Notes: generated by a model not told the origin, from the letters alone. 45,665 nucleotides of DNA from Ferrovibrio sp. (GCF_029255545.1 NZ_JANLJJ010000047.1:1681-47345); one strand, 5' to 3'. Positions 9,798 through 19,537 are shown, numbered from the stretch's first letter. Made by a program: numbers and translations.

Positions 9798-10868
9798 TCA
9801 CCCCTTCGCCACGGCTTCCGCGATGGCCTTGCCCACATCGGTGGTGTTGGCCTGGCCGCCCATGTCGGGGGTGCGCGGCCCGGCGGTGAGCACCTCTTCG
9901 ATGGCCTTCATCACGGCATCGGCCGCGTCCCTGTGGCCGAGATGCTCCAGCATCATGGCGCCGCACCAGATCTGGCCCACCGGGTTGGCGATGCCGCGCC
10001 CCGCGATATCCGGCGCCGAGCCATGCACGGGCTCGAACAGCGAGGGGAAGTTGCGCTCGGGGTTGAGGTTGGCCGAGGGCGCGATGCCGATGGTGCCGGT
10101 GCAGGCCGGCCCGAGATCGGACAGGATGTCGCCGAACAGGTTCGAGCCGACGACGACGTCGAACCAGTCCGGGTGCTGCACGAAATGGGCGGTGAGGATG
10201 TCGATATGGAACTTGTCGACCCGCACGCCGGGATAGGCTTTTGCCATCTCGGCCACGCGTTCGTCCCAGTAGGGCATGGTGATCGAAATGCCGTTCGACT
10301 TGGTGGCCGAGGTGAGATGCTTTTTCGGCCGGCTCTGCGCCAGATCAAAGGCGAATTTCAGGATACGATCCGTGCCGATGCGGCTGATGATGGTTTCCTG
10401 GATGGCGAATTCGCGTTCGGTGCCGGCGAACATGCGGCCGCCGATGGAGGAGTATTCACCCTCGGTATTCTCGCGCACCACCCAGAAATCGATATCGCCC
10501 ACCTTGCGGTTGGCCAGCGGCGAGGGAATGCCCGGCATCAGGCGCACCGGGCGCAGGTTGACATACTGGTCGAATTCGCGGCGCCACTGGATCAGCGAAC
10601 CCCAGAGCGAAATATGGTCGGGTACTTTCTCGGGCCAGCCTACGGCGCCGAAGAAGATGGCGTCATGGCCGCCGATCCGCCGTTTCCAGTCGTCCGGCAT
10701 CATCTTGCCGTGCTTGAGGTAGTAGTCGCAGCTCCAGTCGAAGGAGTCGAAACTGAAATCGATGCCAAAGCGGCGCGCCGCCGCATCCATGACGCGCAGA
10801 CCCTCGGGCACCACTTCCCTGCCGATGCCGTCGCCGGGGATCACTGCAATCCTGTGTTTCTGTTTCAT
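9798..10868 (-). CDS. Tartrate dehydrogenase/decarboxylase or D-malate dehydrogenase
   Basis: A 356-residue NAD-dependent beta-decarboxylating dehydrogenase of the isopropylmalate/isocitrate dehydrogenase superfamily. N-terminal RIAVIPGDGIG, ENTEGEYSS, the catalytic-lysine segment SATKSNGI, and the metal-binding NLFGDILSDLGP are all present, followed by FEPVHGSAPDIAG. The details (WSCDYYLKHGKMMPDDW, LRPVRLMPG) fit the TtuC/DmlA branch, which oxidatively decarboxylates tartrate or D-malate, rather than LeuB. AGGA lies upstream of the ATG. It sits alone, divergent from galE, with the AT-rich island downstream. Substrate preference cannot be settled from sequence. Confidence 0.88.
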   Translation of the reverse strand: MKQKHRIAVIPGDGIGREVVPEGLRVMDAAARRFGIDFSFDSFDWSCDYYLKHGKMMPDDWKRRIGGHDAIFFGAVGWPEKVPDHISLWGSLIQWRREFDQYVNLRPVRLMPGIPSPLANRKVGDIDFWVVRENTEGEYSSIGGRMFAGTEREFAIQETIISRIGTDRILKFAFDLAQSRPKKHLTSATKSNGISITMPYWDERVAEMAKAYPGVRVDKFHIDILTAHFVQHPDWFDVVVGSNLFGDILSDLGPACTGTIGIAPSANLNPERNFPSLFEPVHGSAPDIAGRGIANPVGQIWCGAMMLEHLGHRDAADAVMKAIEEVLTAGPRTPDMGGQANTTDVGKAIAEAVAKG

Positions 10869-11012
10869 GGCGTTCCTGCCGGCCGTTTCTCGTTGTGGCT
10901 GAAAGCCGGACTATAAAACGGCCCACAGGATACGGCCATATCCACAGGCCATATTACAGTCCTGCGCATTGCGCCGTCCCGGGCAGTCCTTATGCTGCGC
11001 GCGGGGGATTTC

Positions 11013-11999
11013 ATGACGTATTCCGTTCTTGTCACCGGCGGTGCCGGCTTTGTCGGCAGCCATGCCTGCAAGGCGCTGCATGCCGCGGGCTTTGCGCCGG
11101 TGACGTATGACGACCTGTCCGGCGGCCACGAAGATGCCGTGCGCTGGGGCCCGCTGGAACGCGGCGACATCCGAGACGGCGCGCGGCTGCGCGACGTGCT
11201 GGCGCGGCACCGGCCGGTGGCGGCGCTGCATTTCGCCGCCCGCATCGAGGCGGGCGAGTCCATGCGCGATCCGGCCACTTTCCATGCCGTGAACGTGGAG
11301 GGCACGCTCTGCCTGCTGGAGGCATTGCAGCGCGCCGATATCGCCTCCTGCGTCCTGTCGAGCACGGCGGCCGTTTATGGCGCGCCGCAGGCGACGCCGA
11401 TTGCGGAAGACCATCCGCTGCGGCCAATCAATCCCTATGGCGAAACCAAGCTGGCGGCGGAAACCCTGCTGGCCGATTTCGCCGCGCGCCACGGCTCGCG
11501 GTTCGCAGCGCTCCGTTATTTCAATGCCGCCGGCGCCGATCCCGATGGCGAACTGGGCGAACGCCATGATCCAGAAACGCACCTGATCCCGCTGGTGCTG
11601 CAGGCCGCCGCCGGCCAGCGCGCGCATATCACCGTCTATGGCAACGACTACGAGACGCCGGACGGCACCTGCATCCGCGACTATGTGCATGTGGCCGACC
11701 TGGCCGATGCCCATGTGCTGGCCCTGCGGCACCTGCTGGATGGCGGCGCGTCGCTGCGGCTCAACCTGGGCACCGGACAGGGCTGGTCGGTGCGCCAGGT
11801 GATCGAAACCGCGCGGCGCGTGACGCGGCGCGAAATCAGGGTGCAGGACAGCGGCCGGCGCGAAGGCGACCCGCCGGCCCTGGTCGCCGATGCCACGCAG
11901 GCGCGGCGGGTGCTGGGCTGGCGGCCGCTTCGCGCCGCGCTGGAAACCCAGATCGCCGATGCCTGGCGCTGGATGACGCGGCCGGGCGGGATGCCTTAA
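11013..11999 (+). CDS. galE: UDP-glucose 4-epimerase
   Basis: A 328-residue extended short-chain dehydrogenase that interconverts UDP-glucose and UDP-galactose for surface polysaccharide synthesis. The NAD-binding TGGAGFVGSH is at the N-terminus, followed by SSTAAVYG and the catalytic YGETK (YxxxK). The substrate region RYFNAAGADPDGELGE and the domain TCIRDYVHVADLADAH are typical of GalE. The start is the ATG at 11013 with GGGGGA at 11003-11008; an in-frame ATG at 10992 is less likely. The gene converges on the carbamoyltransferase-like gene and their stop codons overlap by 4 bp at TTAA (11996-11999). Confidence 0.93.
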   Translation: MTYSVLVTGGAGFVGSHACKALHAAGFAPVTYDDLSGGHEDAVRWGPLERGDIRDGARLRDVLARHRPVAALHFAARIEAGESMRDPATFHAVNVEGTLCLLEALQRADIASCVLSSTAAVYGAPQATPIAEDHPLRPINPYGETKLAAETLLADFAARHGSRFAALRYFNAAGADPDGELGERHDPETHLIPLVLQAAAGQRAHITVYGNDYETPDGTCIRDYVHVADLADAHVLALRHLLDGGASLRLNLGTGQGWSVRQVIETARRVTRREIRVQDSGRREGDPPALVADATQARRVLGWRPLRAALETQIADAWRWMTRPGGMP

Positions 12000-13684
12000 G
12001 CGCCGCGCTCCCACACCGCGCTGGCGGTGACGATGTAGTCAATGCGGCCATCCTGCAGCAGTTGCAGGGCCTCAGCCGGCGCGTCGGCGGGCGGCGCAAA
12101 GCCGGCCTGCAGCGGCAGGCCGAGCAGAACCGGCAGTTCGGTCAGGTTGGCATAGGCAGCCAGCAGATCGGCCAGCAGCGGCTGGTCCTGCGGATCGACC
12201 GCCACCGGCACCAGCAGGCCGTCAGGCAGCAGCCCGGAGCCCAGCGCATCGCGCCAGCGCGGCGCCGGCAAAGCCGCAATCCCGCCCTGCGCCTGGGCAA
12301 CATCGAGACCCGGGCAGAGCAGGCCGAGACCAACGCGCGCGACATAGACCACGGGCGGCAGCCAGCCCGGCCGTTCGAGCCGCTGGTTGGCCAGAGCCGC
12401 GGCGCCGGCGATGCCGCCATTGAACACCACGACACGCGCGGCGGCGCCATCGGCGCCGATGGCGCGGCCGTCATAACAGGCGACCAGCTTGCCGGCATTG
12501 AGCAGGGCGGCGGCGGCGCGCACCGGATCGTGGCTGACCAGCCGGCAGCCGGCATTGCCCAGCACCGGATCGATATCGGCGGCATAGTCGCGGCCCCAGG
12601 CCATGCCGGCCAGCGGTTTATGCCGCTGGCGCCAGATGTCGAACCCGTCGCGCTGCAGCAGCAGGTCGAGCACGCCGCCGAGCGGCAGGGCCGCGTTCGA
12701 AACACGCGGATAGAGGCCAAGCGAATCCGGCTGCGCGGCCTGGGCCACCATGTGCACCAGGCGCGGATCGGCGAACAGGCTGCCGCCGAGCGCCAGGTGG
12801 CGCAGCTCGTGGCGCCGCATCAGCGTCGTGATGGCCTGGCCGAACAATGCGGTGAGCGCGAATTGCAGCGAGGACGCCACCAGCGCCGGCGGCTGGTCCT
12901 CGACCAGGCGACGCAGCCAGCGCTGCGGCCCGCCCTCGGCGCTGAAATCGGCCTGGACGCGACCCGCCTCGTCCACCTTCAGATGCGCCAGCAGGGCCTG
13001 GCCCAGCACCGGCTCGCCATGGCCGGCCAGCGCGAAGAGGGTGGCCGCATCGGGCAGGCCAAGCGCGTCGACGCCGAGACCGAGCAGGCGGCCAGGGCTG
13101 AGCGCGCCGGCCATGGCCGGATCGGTTTCGTCGTCATACAGCGTGGCGAGCCGCCCGTATTTCAGCACCCGCGCGCTGCAGCCCTGCTCGTCGGCGGTGA
13201 AGATGAGGCCGTTGTCCCAGCCGGTTTCATTCAGCGCCAGCAGGGCCTGGGCATCATGGTCGCGATGGAAATGCACCGCGATGTTGCGGTTGAGCCCGAG
13301 ATCGTCGAGCAAGGCCGGCAGGTCGAGCAGGCTTTCGCCCGGCCGGGAATTGCCCTCGGCATGGCGGCGCGTCTCGTCGCTCAAGCTGATCGGCGTATCG
13401 CGGCCGAAGAACTGGCGCAGCCCGCGGCCAAGCCGGCGGGGCAGCGAGAGATGGCTGTAATAGCGGCCGGGAAACACGCCATGCGACAGGCTGAGCGCGC
13501 CGATCTCGTCGGCCCGCAGGCCGGCGATGTCGAGGCATTCCGCGATGGCTTCGACAGGCAGGCGGCCACCGTCATGCGGCATGCCCGTGAGGCGGGCAAG
13601 CGGCACGGCGGCAAGCAGCGTGTAGTCGTCGAACACGGTGGCGCCGGCGTCAGCCCAACCGGAATGAACGCCGAGCACCAGCAT
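11996..13684 (-). CDS. Divergent NodU/CmcH-like carbamoyltransferase homologue, motifs degenerate
   Basis: A 562-residue protein with the two-part architecture of O-carbamoyltransferases: a Kae1-like N-terminal domain and a C-terminal domain. Features retained are LVLGVHSGWADAGA at the start, VHFHRDHDAQALLA at 137-150, and the nucleotide-binding LALGGSLF near 297-304. The family HHxxH motif reads F139-H140-x-x-H143, so its first His is Phe. In the C-terminal domain the usual GRMEFGPRALGNRSI block reads GRAIGADGAAARVVVFNGG (406-424), losing the conserved PRALG.RS residues. The gene starts 12 bp after the pheT stop, so it probably shares that operon. I expect a diverged or inactive family member; its role is unknown. 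Confidence 0.72.
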   Translation of the reverse strand: MLVLGVHSGWADAGATVFDDYTLLAAVPLARLTGMPHDGGRLPVEAIAECLDIAGLRADEIGALSLSHGVFPGRYYSHLSLPRRLGRGLRQFFGRDTPISLSDETRRHAEGNSRPGESLLDLPALLDDLGLNRNIAVHFHRDHDAQALLALNETGWDNGLIFTADEQGCSARVLKYGRLATLYDDETDPAMAGALSPGRLLGLGVDALGLPDAATLFALAGHGEPVLGQALLAHLKVDEAGRVQADFSAEGGPQRWLRRLVEDQPPALVASSLQFALTALFGQAITTLMRRHELRHLALGGSLFADPRLVHMVAQAAQPDSLGLYPRVSNAALPLGGVLDLLLQRDGFDIWRQRHKPLAGMAWGRDYAADIDPVLGNAGCRLVSHDPVRAAAALLNAGKLVACYDGRAIGADGAAARVVVFNGGIAGAAALANQRLERPGWLPPVVYVARVGLGLLCPGLDVAQAQGGIAALPAPRWRDALGSGLLPDGLLVPVAVDPQDQPLLADLLAAYANLTELPVLLGLPLQAGFAPPADAPAEALQLLQDGRIDYIVTASAVWERGA

Positions 13685-13696
13685 GGTCAGGGCCGG

Positions 13697-16099
13697 CTAA
13701 GCGCGCAAAGTCGCGCCGCAGGCCTTTTCGGCCGCGGCCACGATCTTTTTCGCCACCGCATCGATCTCGGCATCGGTCAGCGTCTGCTGCTGGGGTTCCA
13801 GCCGCACGCTGACCGCCAGCGATTTCTTGCCCTCGGGGATGCCGGCGCCTGAGAAAACGTCGAACACGGACGCGCGCGCAATCAGCGCCTTGTCGGAACC
13901 GCGCACCGCCTTCAGCAGCGTGTCGGCGGCGACGGTGGCATCGACGATGAAGGCGAAATCGCGGTCCACCGCCTGCAGCTCGGAGAGTTTGAGCGCGGGT
14001 TTGGCTTTGGTTTTGGCGCGGCTGGCCGGGATGCGGTCGAGATAGATCTCGAAGCCCACCAGCGGCCCCTTGATGTCCATTGCCTGCAATGCGCGCGGGT
14101 GCAGCTCGCCAAAGACGGCCAGCACGGTCTTGGGGCCGAGCCGCAACGTGCCCGAGCGGCCGGGATGGTAATACTCCGGCGCGCCATCCATCACCATCAG
14201 CGAGTCCACCGCCACGCCGGCAGCAGACAGCGCGGCCATCGCGTCGGCCTTGGCGTCATAGGCATCGACGCCGCGCGGGCGCTCGCGCCAGTGGCGCGGG
14301 CCGGTCTGGCCGCGGCGGATGCCGCCGGCGACCAGGGCCTGGCCGTCCTGCGCGGCCGAGGCGTATTGCGGCCCCAGCTCGAACAGCGCGACATCCATCA
14401 TGCCGCGATCCATGTTGCGTTTCGCCGCCGCGATCAGGCCGGGCAGCGTGGACGGCCGCATGGCGTCCATGTCGGCCGAGATCGGGTTGACCAGCAGCAG
14501 CTCGGGCTGGCCGCCGCCAAACACCTCGGCCTCGGCGCGCTTGATGAAGGAATAGGTGACGGCCTCGATGAGGCCACGCGCGGCCAGCGCGCGGCGAATG
14601 ACGCGGACGCGGCGCTGGCCGGCATTCACCGCCGGCTGCGGCACGGCGCGCAGCATGGGCAGCGGCACGGCGGGAATCGCCTCGAAGCCATGCAGGCGCG
14701 CGATTTCCTCGACCAGGTCGGCCTCGCCGTCGATATCCGGTCGCCAGGAGGGCGGCGCCACGGAAAGCGTGTCGCCCGCCGGCGTGACAGTGAAGCCGAG
14801 CGCCTGCAGGATGCGGGTCTGTTCCGCGACGGCCAAATCGAAGCCGACTAGGTTGTGCAGCCGCGACGGCCGCAGGGTGAGGCTGCGCCGCCATTCGGGC
14901 TCGACGCCATCGACCACGACCTCCGACGGCGTGCCGCCGCACAGATCGAGGATCATCTGGGTCGCCAGCTCGATGCCCGGCCGCACCATGGCCGGATCGA
15001 CCGTGCGCTCGAAGCGGTGGCGCGCGTCGGAATGGATGCCGAGCTTGCGGCCGGTGGTGGCGATGCGCACCGGATCGAACCAGGCGCATTCGAGGAAAAC
15101 ATCGGTGGTGCTTTCCGAGCAGCCGGAATGCTCGCCGCCCATGATGCCGCCGATGCCCTCCGGGCCGTTATCGTCGGCGATCACGCACATCGTCTCGTCG
15201 AGCGTGTATTCGCGGCCATCCAGCGCCAGCAGTTTTTCGCCGGCCCTGGCCATGCGCGGCTGGATGTCGCCCTTCACCTTGGCGGCATCGAAGACGTGCA
15301 GCGGACGGCCGAGGTCGTAGGTGAAGAAATTGGTGATATCGACCAGCGCCGAGATCGGCCGCAGGCCGATGGCCTTCAGGCGCTGCTGCAGCCAGCGCGG
15401 CGACGGACCGTTCTTCACGCCGCGCACCAGCCGGCCGGCGAAGATCGCGCAGGCCTTGTCGGTTTCCGGCGTGAACTGGCGGCGCACGTTGATCGGGCTC
15501 TTGAACTGACCCGGCACCGGCTTGATCTCGAGCGGCTTGAGCCTGCCCAGCCCGGCGGCGGCCAGGTCGCGCGCGATGCCGCGCACGCCAAGGCAGTCGC
15601 CGCGGTTGGGCGTCAGCTTGATCTCGATCGTCGGATCATCCAGGCCCATCACGGCGGCAAACGGCGCGCCGGTGGGGGCATCGGCCGGCAGATCGATGAT
15701 CCCAGTATGCTCATCGGTCAGGCCCATCTCGCGTTCCGAGCAGAGCATGCCGTTGGAGGCGACGCCGCGGATGGTGGCGGCCTTCAGCAGAAGCTGCGTG
15801 CCGGGCGCGGTGGAGCCAACCGGCGCGAAGACACCTTTCATGCCGGCGCGCGCATTCGGCGCGCCGCAGACCACCTGCAGGGTTTCCTTGCCCGTGAAGA
15901 CCTCGCAGACCCGCAGCTTGTCGGCGTTGGGATGCGGCTCGGCCTTCCTCACCTCGGCCACCACGAAGGGGGCGAAAACGGCGGCGGGATCGGTGATGCC
16001 CTCGACCTCGAGGCCGATGGCGGTGAGCTTGGCGGCGATCTCATCCAGCGAAGCGTTCGTGTCGAGATGGCTTTTCAGCCAGGCGAGCGTGAATTTCAT
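13697..16099 (-). CDS. pheT: Phenylalanine-tRNA ligase beta subunit
   Basis: An 800-residue subunit of the alpha2-beta2 synthetase that charges tRNA-Phe. The order is: N-terminal [14 protein letters not shown], an OB-fold tRNA-binding domain ([22 protein letters not shown]), the B3/B4 editing domain, a B5 domain, the catalytic-like core ([10 protein letters not shown]), and a C-terminal ferredoxin-fold anticodon-binding domain ([19 protein letters not shown]...). Length and order are normal. The ATG overlaps the pheS stop as ATGA, indicating translational coupling. Confidence 0.97.
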   Translation of the reverse strand: MKFTLAWLKSHLDTNASLDEIAAKLTAIGLEVEGITDPAAVFAPFVVAEVRKAEPHPNADKLRVCEVFTGKETLQVVCGAPNARAGMKGVFAPVGSTAPGTQLLLKAATIRGVASNGMLCSEREMGLTDEHTGIIDLPADAPTGAPFAAVMGLDDPTIEIKLTPNRGDCLGVRGIARDLAAAGLGRLKPLEIKPVPGQFKSPINVRRQFTPETDKACAIFAGRLVRGVKNGPSPRWLQQRLKAIGLRPISALVDITNFFTYDLGRPLHVFDAAKVKGDIQPRMARAGEKLLALDGREYTLDETMCVIADDNGPEGIGGIMGGEHSGCSESTTDVFLECAWFDPVRIATTGRKLGIHSDARHRFERTVDPAMVRPGIELATQMILDLCGGTPSEVVVDGVEPEWRRSLTLRPSRLHNLVGFDLAVAEQTRILQALGFTVTPAGDTLSVAPPSWRPDIDGEADLVEEIARLHGFEAIPAVPLPMLRAVPQPAVNAGQRRVRVIRRALAARGLIEAVTYSFIKRAEAEVFGGGQPELLLVNPISADMDAMRPSTLPGLIAAAKRNMDRGMMDVALFELGPQYASAAQDGQALVAGGIRRGQTGPRHWRERPRGVDAYDAKADAMAALSAAGVAVDSLMVMDGAPEYYHPGRSGTLRLGPKTVLAVFGELHPRALQAMDIKGPLVGFEIYLDRIPASRAKTKAKPALKLSELQAVDRDFAFIVDATVAADTLLKAVRGSDKALIARASVFDVFSGAGIPEGKKSLAVSVRLEPQQQTLTDAEIDAVAKKIVAAAEKACGATLRA

Positions 16100-17178
16100 C
16101 GCGCGACCCCCTGGCCCAAAGTGGGCACGTCAAGCGGCACGAATCCGTAATGCTTCAGCCAGCGCAGATCGGCATCGAAGAAGGCGCGCAGGTCGGGGAT
16201 GCCGTATTTCAGCATGGCGATGCGGTCGATGCCCATGCCCCAGGCAAAACCCTGCCATTCGGCCGGATCGAGGCCGCAATGCTGCAGCACGCGCGGATGC
16301 ACCATGCCGGAACCGAGGATTTCCAGCCAGTCGTCGCCCTCGCCCACGCGCAGCACGCCGCCCTCGCGCGAACAGTTGATGTCGACTTCCGCCGAGGGCT
16401 CGGTGAAGGGGAAGTAGCTGGGGCGGAAACGCATCTTCACATTGTCGGTCTCGAAGAAGGCCTTGCAGAATTCGACCAGCGTACCCTTCAGGTGGCCCAT
16501 ATGGATGTTGCGGTCGATCACCAGGCCTTCGATCTGGTGGAACATGGGCGTATGCGTCATGTCGTAGTCGGAGCGATAGGTGCGCCCCGGCACGACGATG
16601 CGATAGGGCGGCGGGCCCGACCGCATGGTGCGGATCTGCACCGGCGAGGTGTGGGTGCGCAGCACCATCTGCTCGCCGTCTTCGCGTTTCGGCAGATAGA
16701 AGGTGTCCTGCATCTGCCGCGCCGGATGCTCGGCCGGAATGTTCAGCGCGGTGAAATTGTGGAAGTCGTCTTCGATATCCGGGCCTTCGGCGATCGAGAA
16801 GCCCATGGCGGCGAAGATCTCGGTGATCTCGTCGATCACCTGGCTGACCGGATGGATGCGACCCTGGCTCTCGTGGCTCTCGCCCAGCGGCAGCGTCATG
16901 TCGAGCTTTTCCGCCACCAGCCGCGCATTGATCGCGGCATCGGCCAGCACGCCCTTGCGCGCCTCGATGGCGCCGCCCAGGCGATCCTTCACCTCGTTGA
17001 GCATCTGGGCGCGCGCCTTGCGGTCGTCCGGCGACAGGCCGCCCAGGTCCTTCAGCGCGGCGCTGAGCCAGCCCTTCTTGCCGAGCACGGCAAGGCGGGC
17101 CTCTTCCAGGGCGTCCAGCGTCTGGGCCGCAGCAACGGCCTTCTCGGCCTCGGCTGCCAGCGTGGTGATCTCGGTCAT
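16096..17178 (-). CDS. pheS: Phenylalanine-tRNA ligase alpha subunit
   Basis: A 360-residue class II catalytic subunit. An N-terminal coiled coil (about residues 1-85) for tRNA binding is followed by the catalytic domain with [12 protein letters not shown], motif 2 (TSPVQIRTM ... [15 protein letters not shown]) and motif 3 ([15 protein letters not shown]). AGAGGAAG lies just upstream of the ATG. It follows rplT after a strong terminator, so it probably has its own promoter in the 17179-17292 gap or relies on read-through. Confidence 0.97.
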   Translation of the reverse strand: MTEITTLAAEAEKAVAAAQTLDALEEARLAVLGKKGWLSAALKDLGGLSPDDRKARAQMLNEVKDRLGGAIEARKGVLADAAINARLVAEKLDMTLPLGESHESQGRIHPVSQVIDEITEIFAAMGFSIAEGPDIEDDFHNFTALNIPAEHPARQMQDTFYLPKREDGEQMVLRTHTSPVQIRTMRSGPPPYRIVVPGRTYRSDYDMTHTPMFHQIEGLVIDRNIHMGHLKGTLVEFCKAFFETDNVKMRFRPSYFPFTEPSAEVDINCSREGGVLRVGEGDDWLEILGSGMVHPRVLQHCGLDPAEWQGFAWGMGIDRIAMLKYGIPDLRAFFDADLRWLKHYGFVPLDVPTLGQGVAR

Positions 17179-17215
17179 GCTTCCTCTTTCAACGCACAGA
17201 GCAGCGACAGCGTGG

Positions 17216-17254
17216 ACAAAAACAAAGGGGGCCGCAATGACGGCCCCCTTCGCA
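17216..17254 (-). terminator. Rho-independent terminator after rplT
   Basis: On the minus strand an AAGGGGGCCG stem, short loop and CGGCCCCCTT are followed by TGTTTTTG. The stem is long and GC-rich with a T-run, in the rplT-pheS gap, so it should separate the ribosomal protein genes from pheST or attenuate read-through. Confidence 0.85.
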
Positions 17255-17292
17255 AACAGTCGCTTGAAACAGTATTGGCGAGCGCGGGCCGA

Positions 17293-17661
17293 TCAGGCCG
17301 CCGCGGCAGGCAGGGCCGCTTTGGCCTGCGCCACCAGGGCGTTGAAAGCCTCGGGCTCGTGCACCGCGAGATCGGCCAGGACCTTGCGGTCGATCTCGAT
17401 GCCGGCGAGCGCGAGGCCGTTGATAAATCGGCCGTAGGTCAGACCCTGTTCGCGGGCAGCGGCGTTGATGCGCTGGATCCACAGCGAACGGAAGTTGCGC
17501 TTCTTGGCGCGACGGTCGCGGAACGCATACTGCAGTCCCTTCTCGACCTTCTCGATCGCGACGCGGAAGACGGTGGAATTGCGGCCACGGTAGCCCTTGG
17601 CGAGCTTCAGGACCTTCTTGTGGCGGGCATGGGCGGTAACGCCCCGCTTAACACGTGCCAT
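17293..17661 (-). CDS. rplT: 50S ribosomal protein L20
   Basis: A 122-residue ribosomal protein with the family start [19 protein letters not shown] and the conserved KGYRGR and [16 protein letters not shown] core (here [14 protein letters not shown]). It binds 23S rRNA early in large-subunit assembly and in many bacteria represses its own operon. It carries a short alanine-rich C-terminal extension (AALPAAAA). AAGGAGA precedes the ATG. It is 17 bp downstream of rpmI. Confidence 0.97.
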   Translation of the reverse strand: MARVKRGVTAHARHKKVLKLAKGYRGRNSTVFRVAIEKVEKGLQYAFRDRRAKKRNFRSLWIQRINAAAREQGLTYGRFINGLALAGIEIDRKVLADLAVHEPEAFNALVAQAKAALPAAAA

Positions 17662-17678
17662 GTCAGTGTCTCCTTAAC

Positions 17679-17879
17679 TCAGGCGTTGGGCAGGTAGTTC
17701 TTGATGATCTTGCGCGCATCGCCTTCGAACACCACGGCGGTGCCGCGATGATTCCGGATCTGCTTGTTGGTGCGCTTGATCATGCCGTGACGCTTGCCCG
17801 CATGGGCCCGCTTCACCTTGCCGGTCGCCGTGAGCTTGAAGCGCTTCTTGGCCGAGCTCTTGGTCTTCAACTTGGGCAT
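17679..17879 (-). CDS. rpmI: 50S ribosomal protein L35
   Basis: A 66-residue basic protein starting [21 protein letters not shown], with the conserved AHAGKRHGM segment. GGAGG lies just upstream. It is the first gene of rpmI-rplT here; infC, often the upstream neighbour in other bacteria, is not adjacent, and 730 bp without a gene precede it. Confidence 0.97.
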   Translation of the reverse strand: MPKLKTKSSAKKRFKLTATGKVKRAHAGKRHGMIKRTNKQIRNHRGTAVVFEGDARKIIKNYLPNA

Positions 17880-18058
17880 TTCATAACCTCCGAAGGTATG
17901 GAGTGATCTTCAGGACGAACTCGGCAGCCCTTCCGGCCGGAACGCCCGATACGAGGGCGCGGTTTTAGCGGCCGGACAGCCACTTGGCAAGCGGCTTGGG
18001 CAAGGCGATCTGCCGGCCGGGCGGCCGGTTACAGGGTCCGGAAGCCCGGATAAGCCCC

Positions 18059-18121
18059 GAACCGGGGCCGGGGCCGAGACCGCGCCCAGACCGGGCCCAG
18101 ACCGGGGCCAGAACCGATGCC
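18059..18121. repeat. Short 11-bp tandem repeats (AGACCGGGGCC type)
   Basis: Copies lie at 18059-18069, 18077-18087, 18088-18098, 18099-18109 and, slightly longer, 18110-18121. A 7-bp partial copy fills 18070-18076. The region is within the upstream leader area of the rpmI-rplT operon. Confidence 0.6.
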
Positions 18122-18400
18122 GGAGGGCCGGCCGGCCCGACCCGCCTCCACCGCCAAGATGCCGGAAAAGGTTAACGCCACTGCCGAGTCGCGCCCTGCC
18201 ACGCCCCGCCGCCACTCGGCCGACGGGCTGCGGCAACCCGGGTTTCCCGTGTCTGGCGAAACCGTCGGGAAAGCGGCAAATCCACCATGATCCCCTTGAA
18301 AATCATTATGCTTTTTCCCATTTGACCAGACGAAGGCAGGCTTGGAAAAACGGCAAAATCCACCCGCATTACGTGATTGTCGCAGGATGAGGTTTCGCGC

Positions 18401-18428
18401 TTGCAAAACGAGGAACGGCCGCTAGTAT
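18401..18428 (+). promoter_or_regulatory. Sigma70-like promoter candidate for the DEAD-like gene
   Basis: TTGCAA (18401-18406), 16-bp spacer and TAGTAT (18423-18428). It lies about 185 bp upstream of the ATG at 18613, so the transcript would have a long GC-rich leader. Confidence 0.45.
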
Positions 18429-18612
18429 CACGCGGGTTCGCGGTACCCCGCAGGACGCCGCTGTACCCAATGTTCCTGGCTTCCGTGACAAGCCTTCCCG
18501 TTCGCCGCCGCGCCGATCCGGCGCTGCCGGACAGGGTGGGATTGTCGCCCGTGACAGCCCCCCCGGTACGCCGCCCCTGGCGGACCTGCCGTGTGATATA
18601 GATTGCAGACCG

Positions 18613-19365
18613 ATGTTGAACGCCAACCAATTCTCGCAGCTCGATCTCGTAGAACCCATTCAGCGCGCGTTGACCGCTGAAAAGCATGTTGCGCCGACGC
18701 CGATCCAGGCCAAGGCCATCCCGCATCTTCTGCAGGGCCGCGATCTGTTGGGCCAGGCCGAAGCCGGCGCCGGCAAGACCGTCGCCTTCACCCTGCCGAT
18801 CCTGCAGCATCTGTCGATCGACCGGCATCCGGCCGGCGCGCGCAAAGCGCGCGCGCTGATCCTGACCACCTCGCGTGAGCGGGTGCAGCATATCCAGGAA
18901 AGTTTCCGCGCCTATGGCCGCTTCGTGCGCCTGAGCCAGGCCACTGTTTACGAAGGCCCCGGCAAGGCGGCGCAGGCGCAGTCCCTGTCGCGCGGCATCG
19001 ACATTCTGATCGGCACTCCGGGTCGCGTCGTGGAACTGATCAATGCCGGCCAGCTCGAGCTGAACAAGCTCGAGATCATGGTGCTGGACGAAACCGACCG
19101 CATGCTGGAGCTGGGCGTGACCAACGAGCTGCGCGCCATCTTCGAGGCCGCGCCGACCGAGCGCCAGACCATCGTGTTCGCCACCACGCTGCCGGCCGAG
19201 ATCAAGCAGCTGGCCGACAACCTGCTGACCGACCCGGTCACCGTGCTGGCCAACCCGCCGGCGCCGCGCCTGATCACCACCGCCCAGTCGGCCCGCATCC
19301 GCGACACCGAGGCCCGCCGCCGGGTGCGCGACCTGCTGCCCGAGCGTATCGGCGGCCGGCGCTAA
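18613..19365 (+). CDS. Single-domain DEAD-box-like protein (DETD), no helicase C-terminal domain
   Basis: A 250-residue protein matching only the first RecA-like domain of a DEAD-box RNA helicase. Visible motifs: Q-motif PTPIQ (28-32), Walker A AEAGAGKT (49-56, normally AQTGTGKT), motif Ia region LTTSRERVQ (84-92, normally PTRELA), TPGR (135-138), motif II DETD (159-162, normally DEAD) and motif III region FATTLP (normally SAT). The second RecA domain, needed for RNA unwinding, is missing; after residue 220 there is only a basic Arg-rich tail ending GGRR. The frame is intact and codon use resembles neighbours, so it looks like a maintained gene rather than a fresh truncation. ATP binding is plausible; strand separation is not expected. 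The partner is unknown. Confidence 0.82.
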   Translation: MLNANQFSQLDLVEPIQRALTAEKHVAPTPIQAKAIPHLLQGRDLLGQAEAGAGKTVAFTLPILQHLSIDRHPAGARKARALILTTSRERVQHIQESFRAYGRFVRLSQATVYEGPGKAAQAQSLSRGIDILIGTPGRVVELINAGQLELNKLEIMVLDETDRMLELGVTNELRAIFEAAPTERQTIVFATTLPAEIKQLADNLLTDPVTVLANPPAPRLITTAQSARIRDTEARRRVRDLLPERIGGRR

Positions 19366-19397
19366 CCACCTAAGGTTATCAAAACTCAACGCTTTTC

Positions 19398-19430
19398 CAG
19401 GCGCCCGCCTTTTAGCGGGCGCTTGCCTGT
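19398..19430 (+). terminator. Hairpin terminator after the DEAD-like gene
   Basis: GCGCCCGC (19401-19408), a 6-nt loop and GCGGGCGC (19415-19422), extended by outer CAG/CTG pairing. It lies 33 bp after the stop. The T-run is weak, so confidence is moderate. Confidence 0.5.
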
Positions 19431-19537
19431 GGGGCTGGTCTGCGCCAGATTCACCAGGCTTCGCCGTGGGCGGATGCCCGGCAACGAAATCTCAACCACG
19501 CCGCTGATACAGATGTGGGAATCGGCTGAATGCGGGT

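Larger units (their letters stand above)
17880..18612. other. Intergenic region between rpmI and the DEAD-like gene
   Basis: No credible gene is seen. Starting from rpmI, the region contains a very GC-rich stretch with 11-bp tandem repeats (18059-18121), an AT-richer segment with a direct repeat of CGGCAAA(A)TCCACC at 18274 and 18351, and a plus-strand promoter candidate at 18401-18428. Minus-strand frames here lack family features and are GC-bias artefacts. Confidence 0.6.

Noticed and set aside
12062..13852. 596-residue plus-strand frame opposite the carbamoyltransferase-like gene
   Set aside because: It is rich in Gln/Arg/Ala with no known motifs, while the minus-strand frame shows the carbamoyltransferase landmarks, although diverged.
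17179..17292. T-box or peptide-leader attenuator for pheST
   Set aside because: Only the rplT terminator hairpin is seen; there is no Phe-rich leader peptide and no T-box sequence.
18172..19389. 405-residue minus-strand frame opposite the DEAD-like gene
   Set aside because: It is the antisense of a gene with recognisable helicase motifs and shows no domain of its own.
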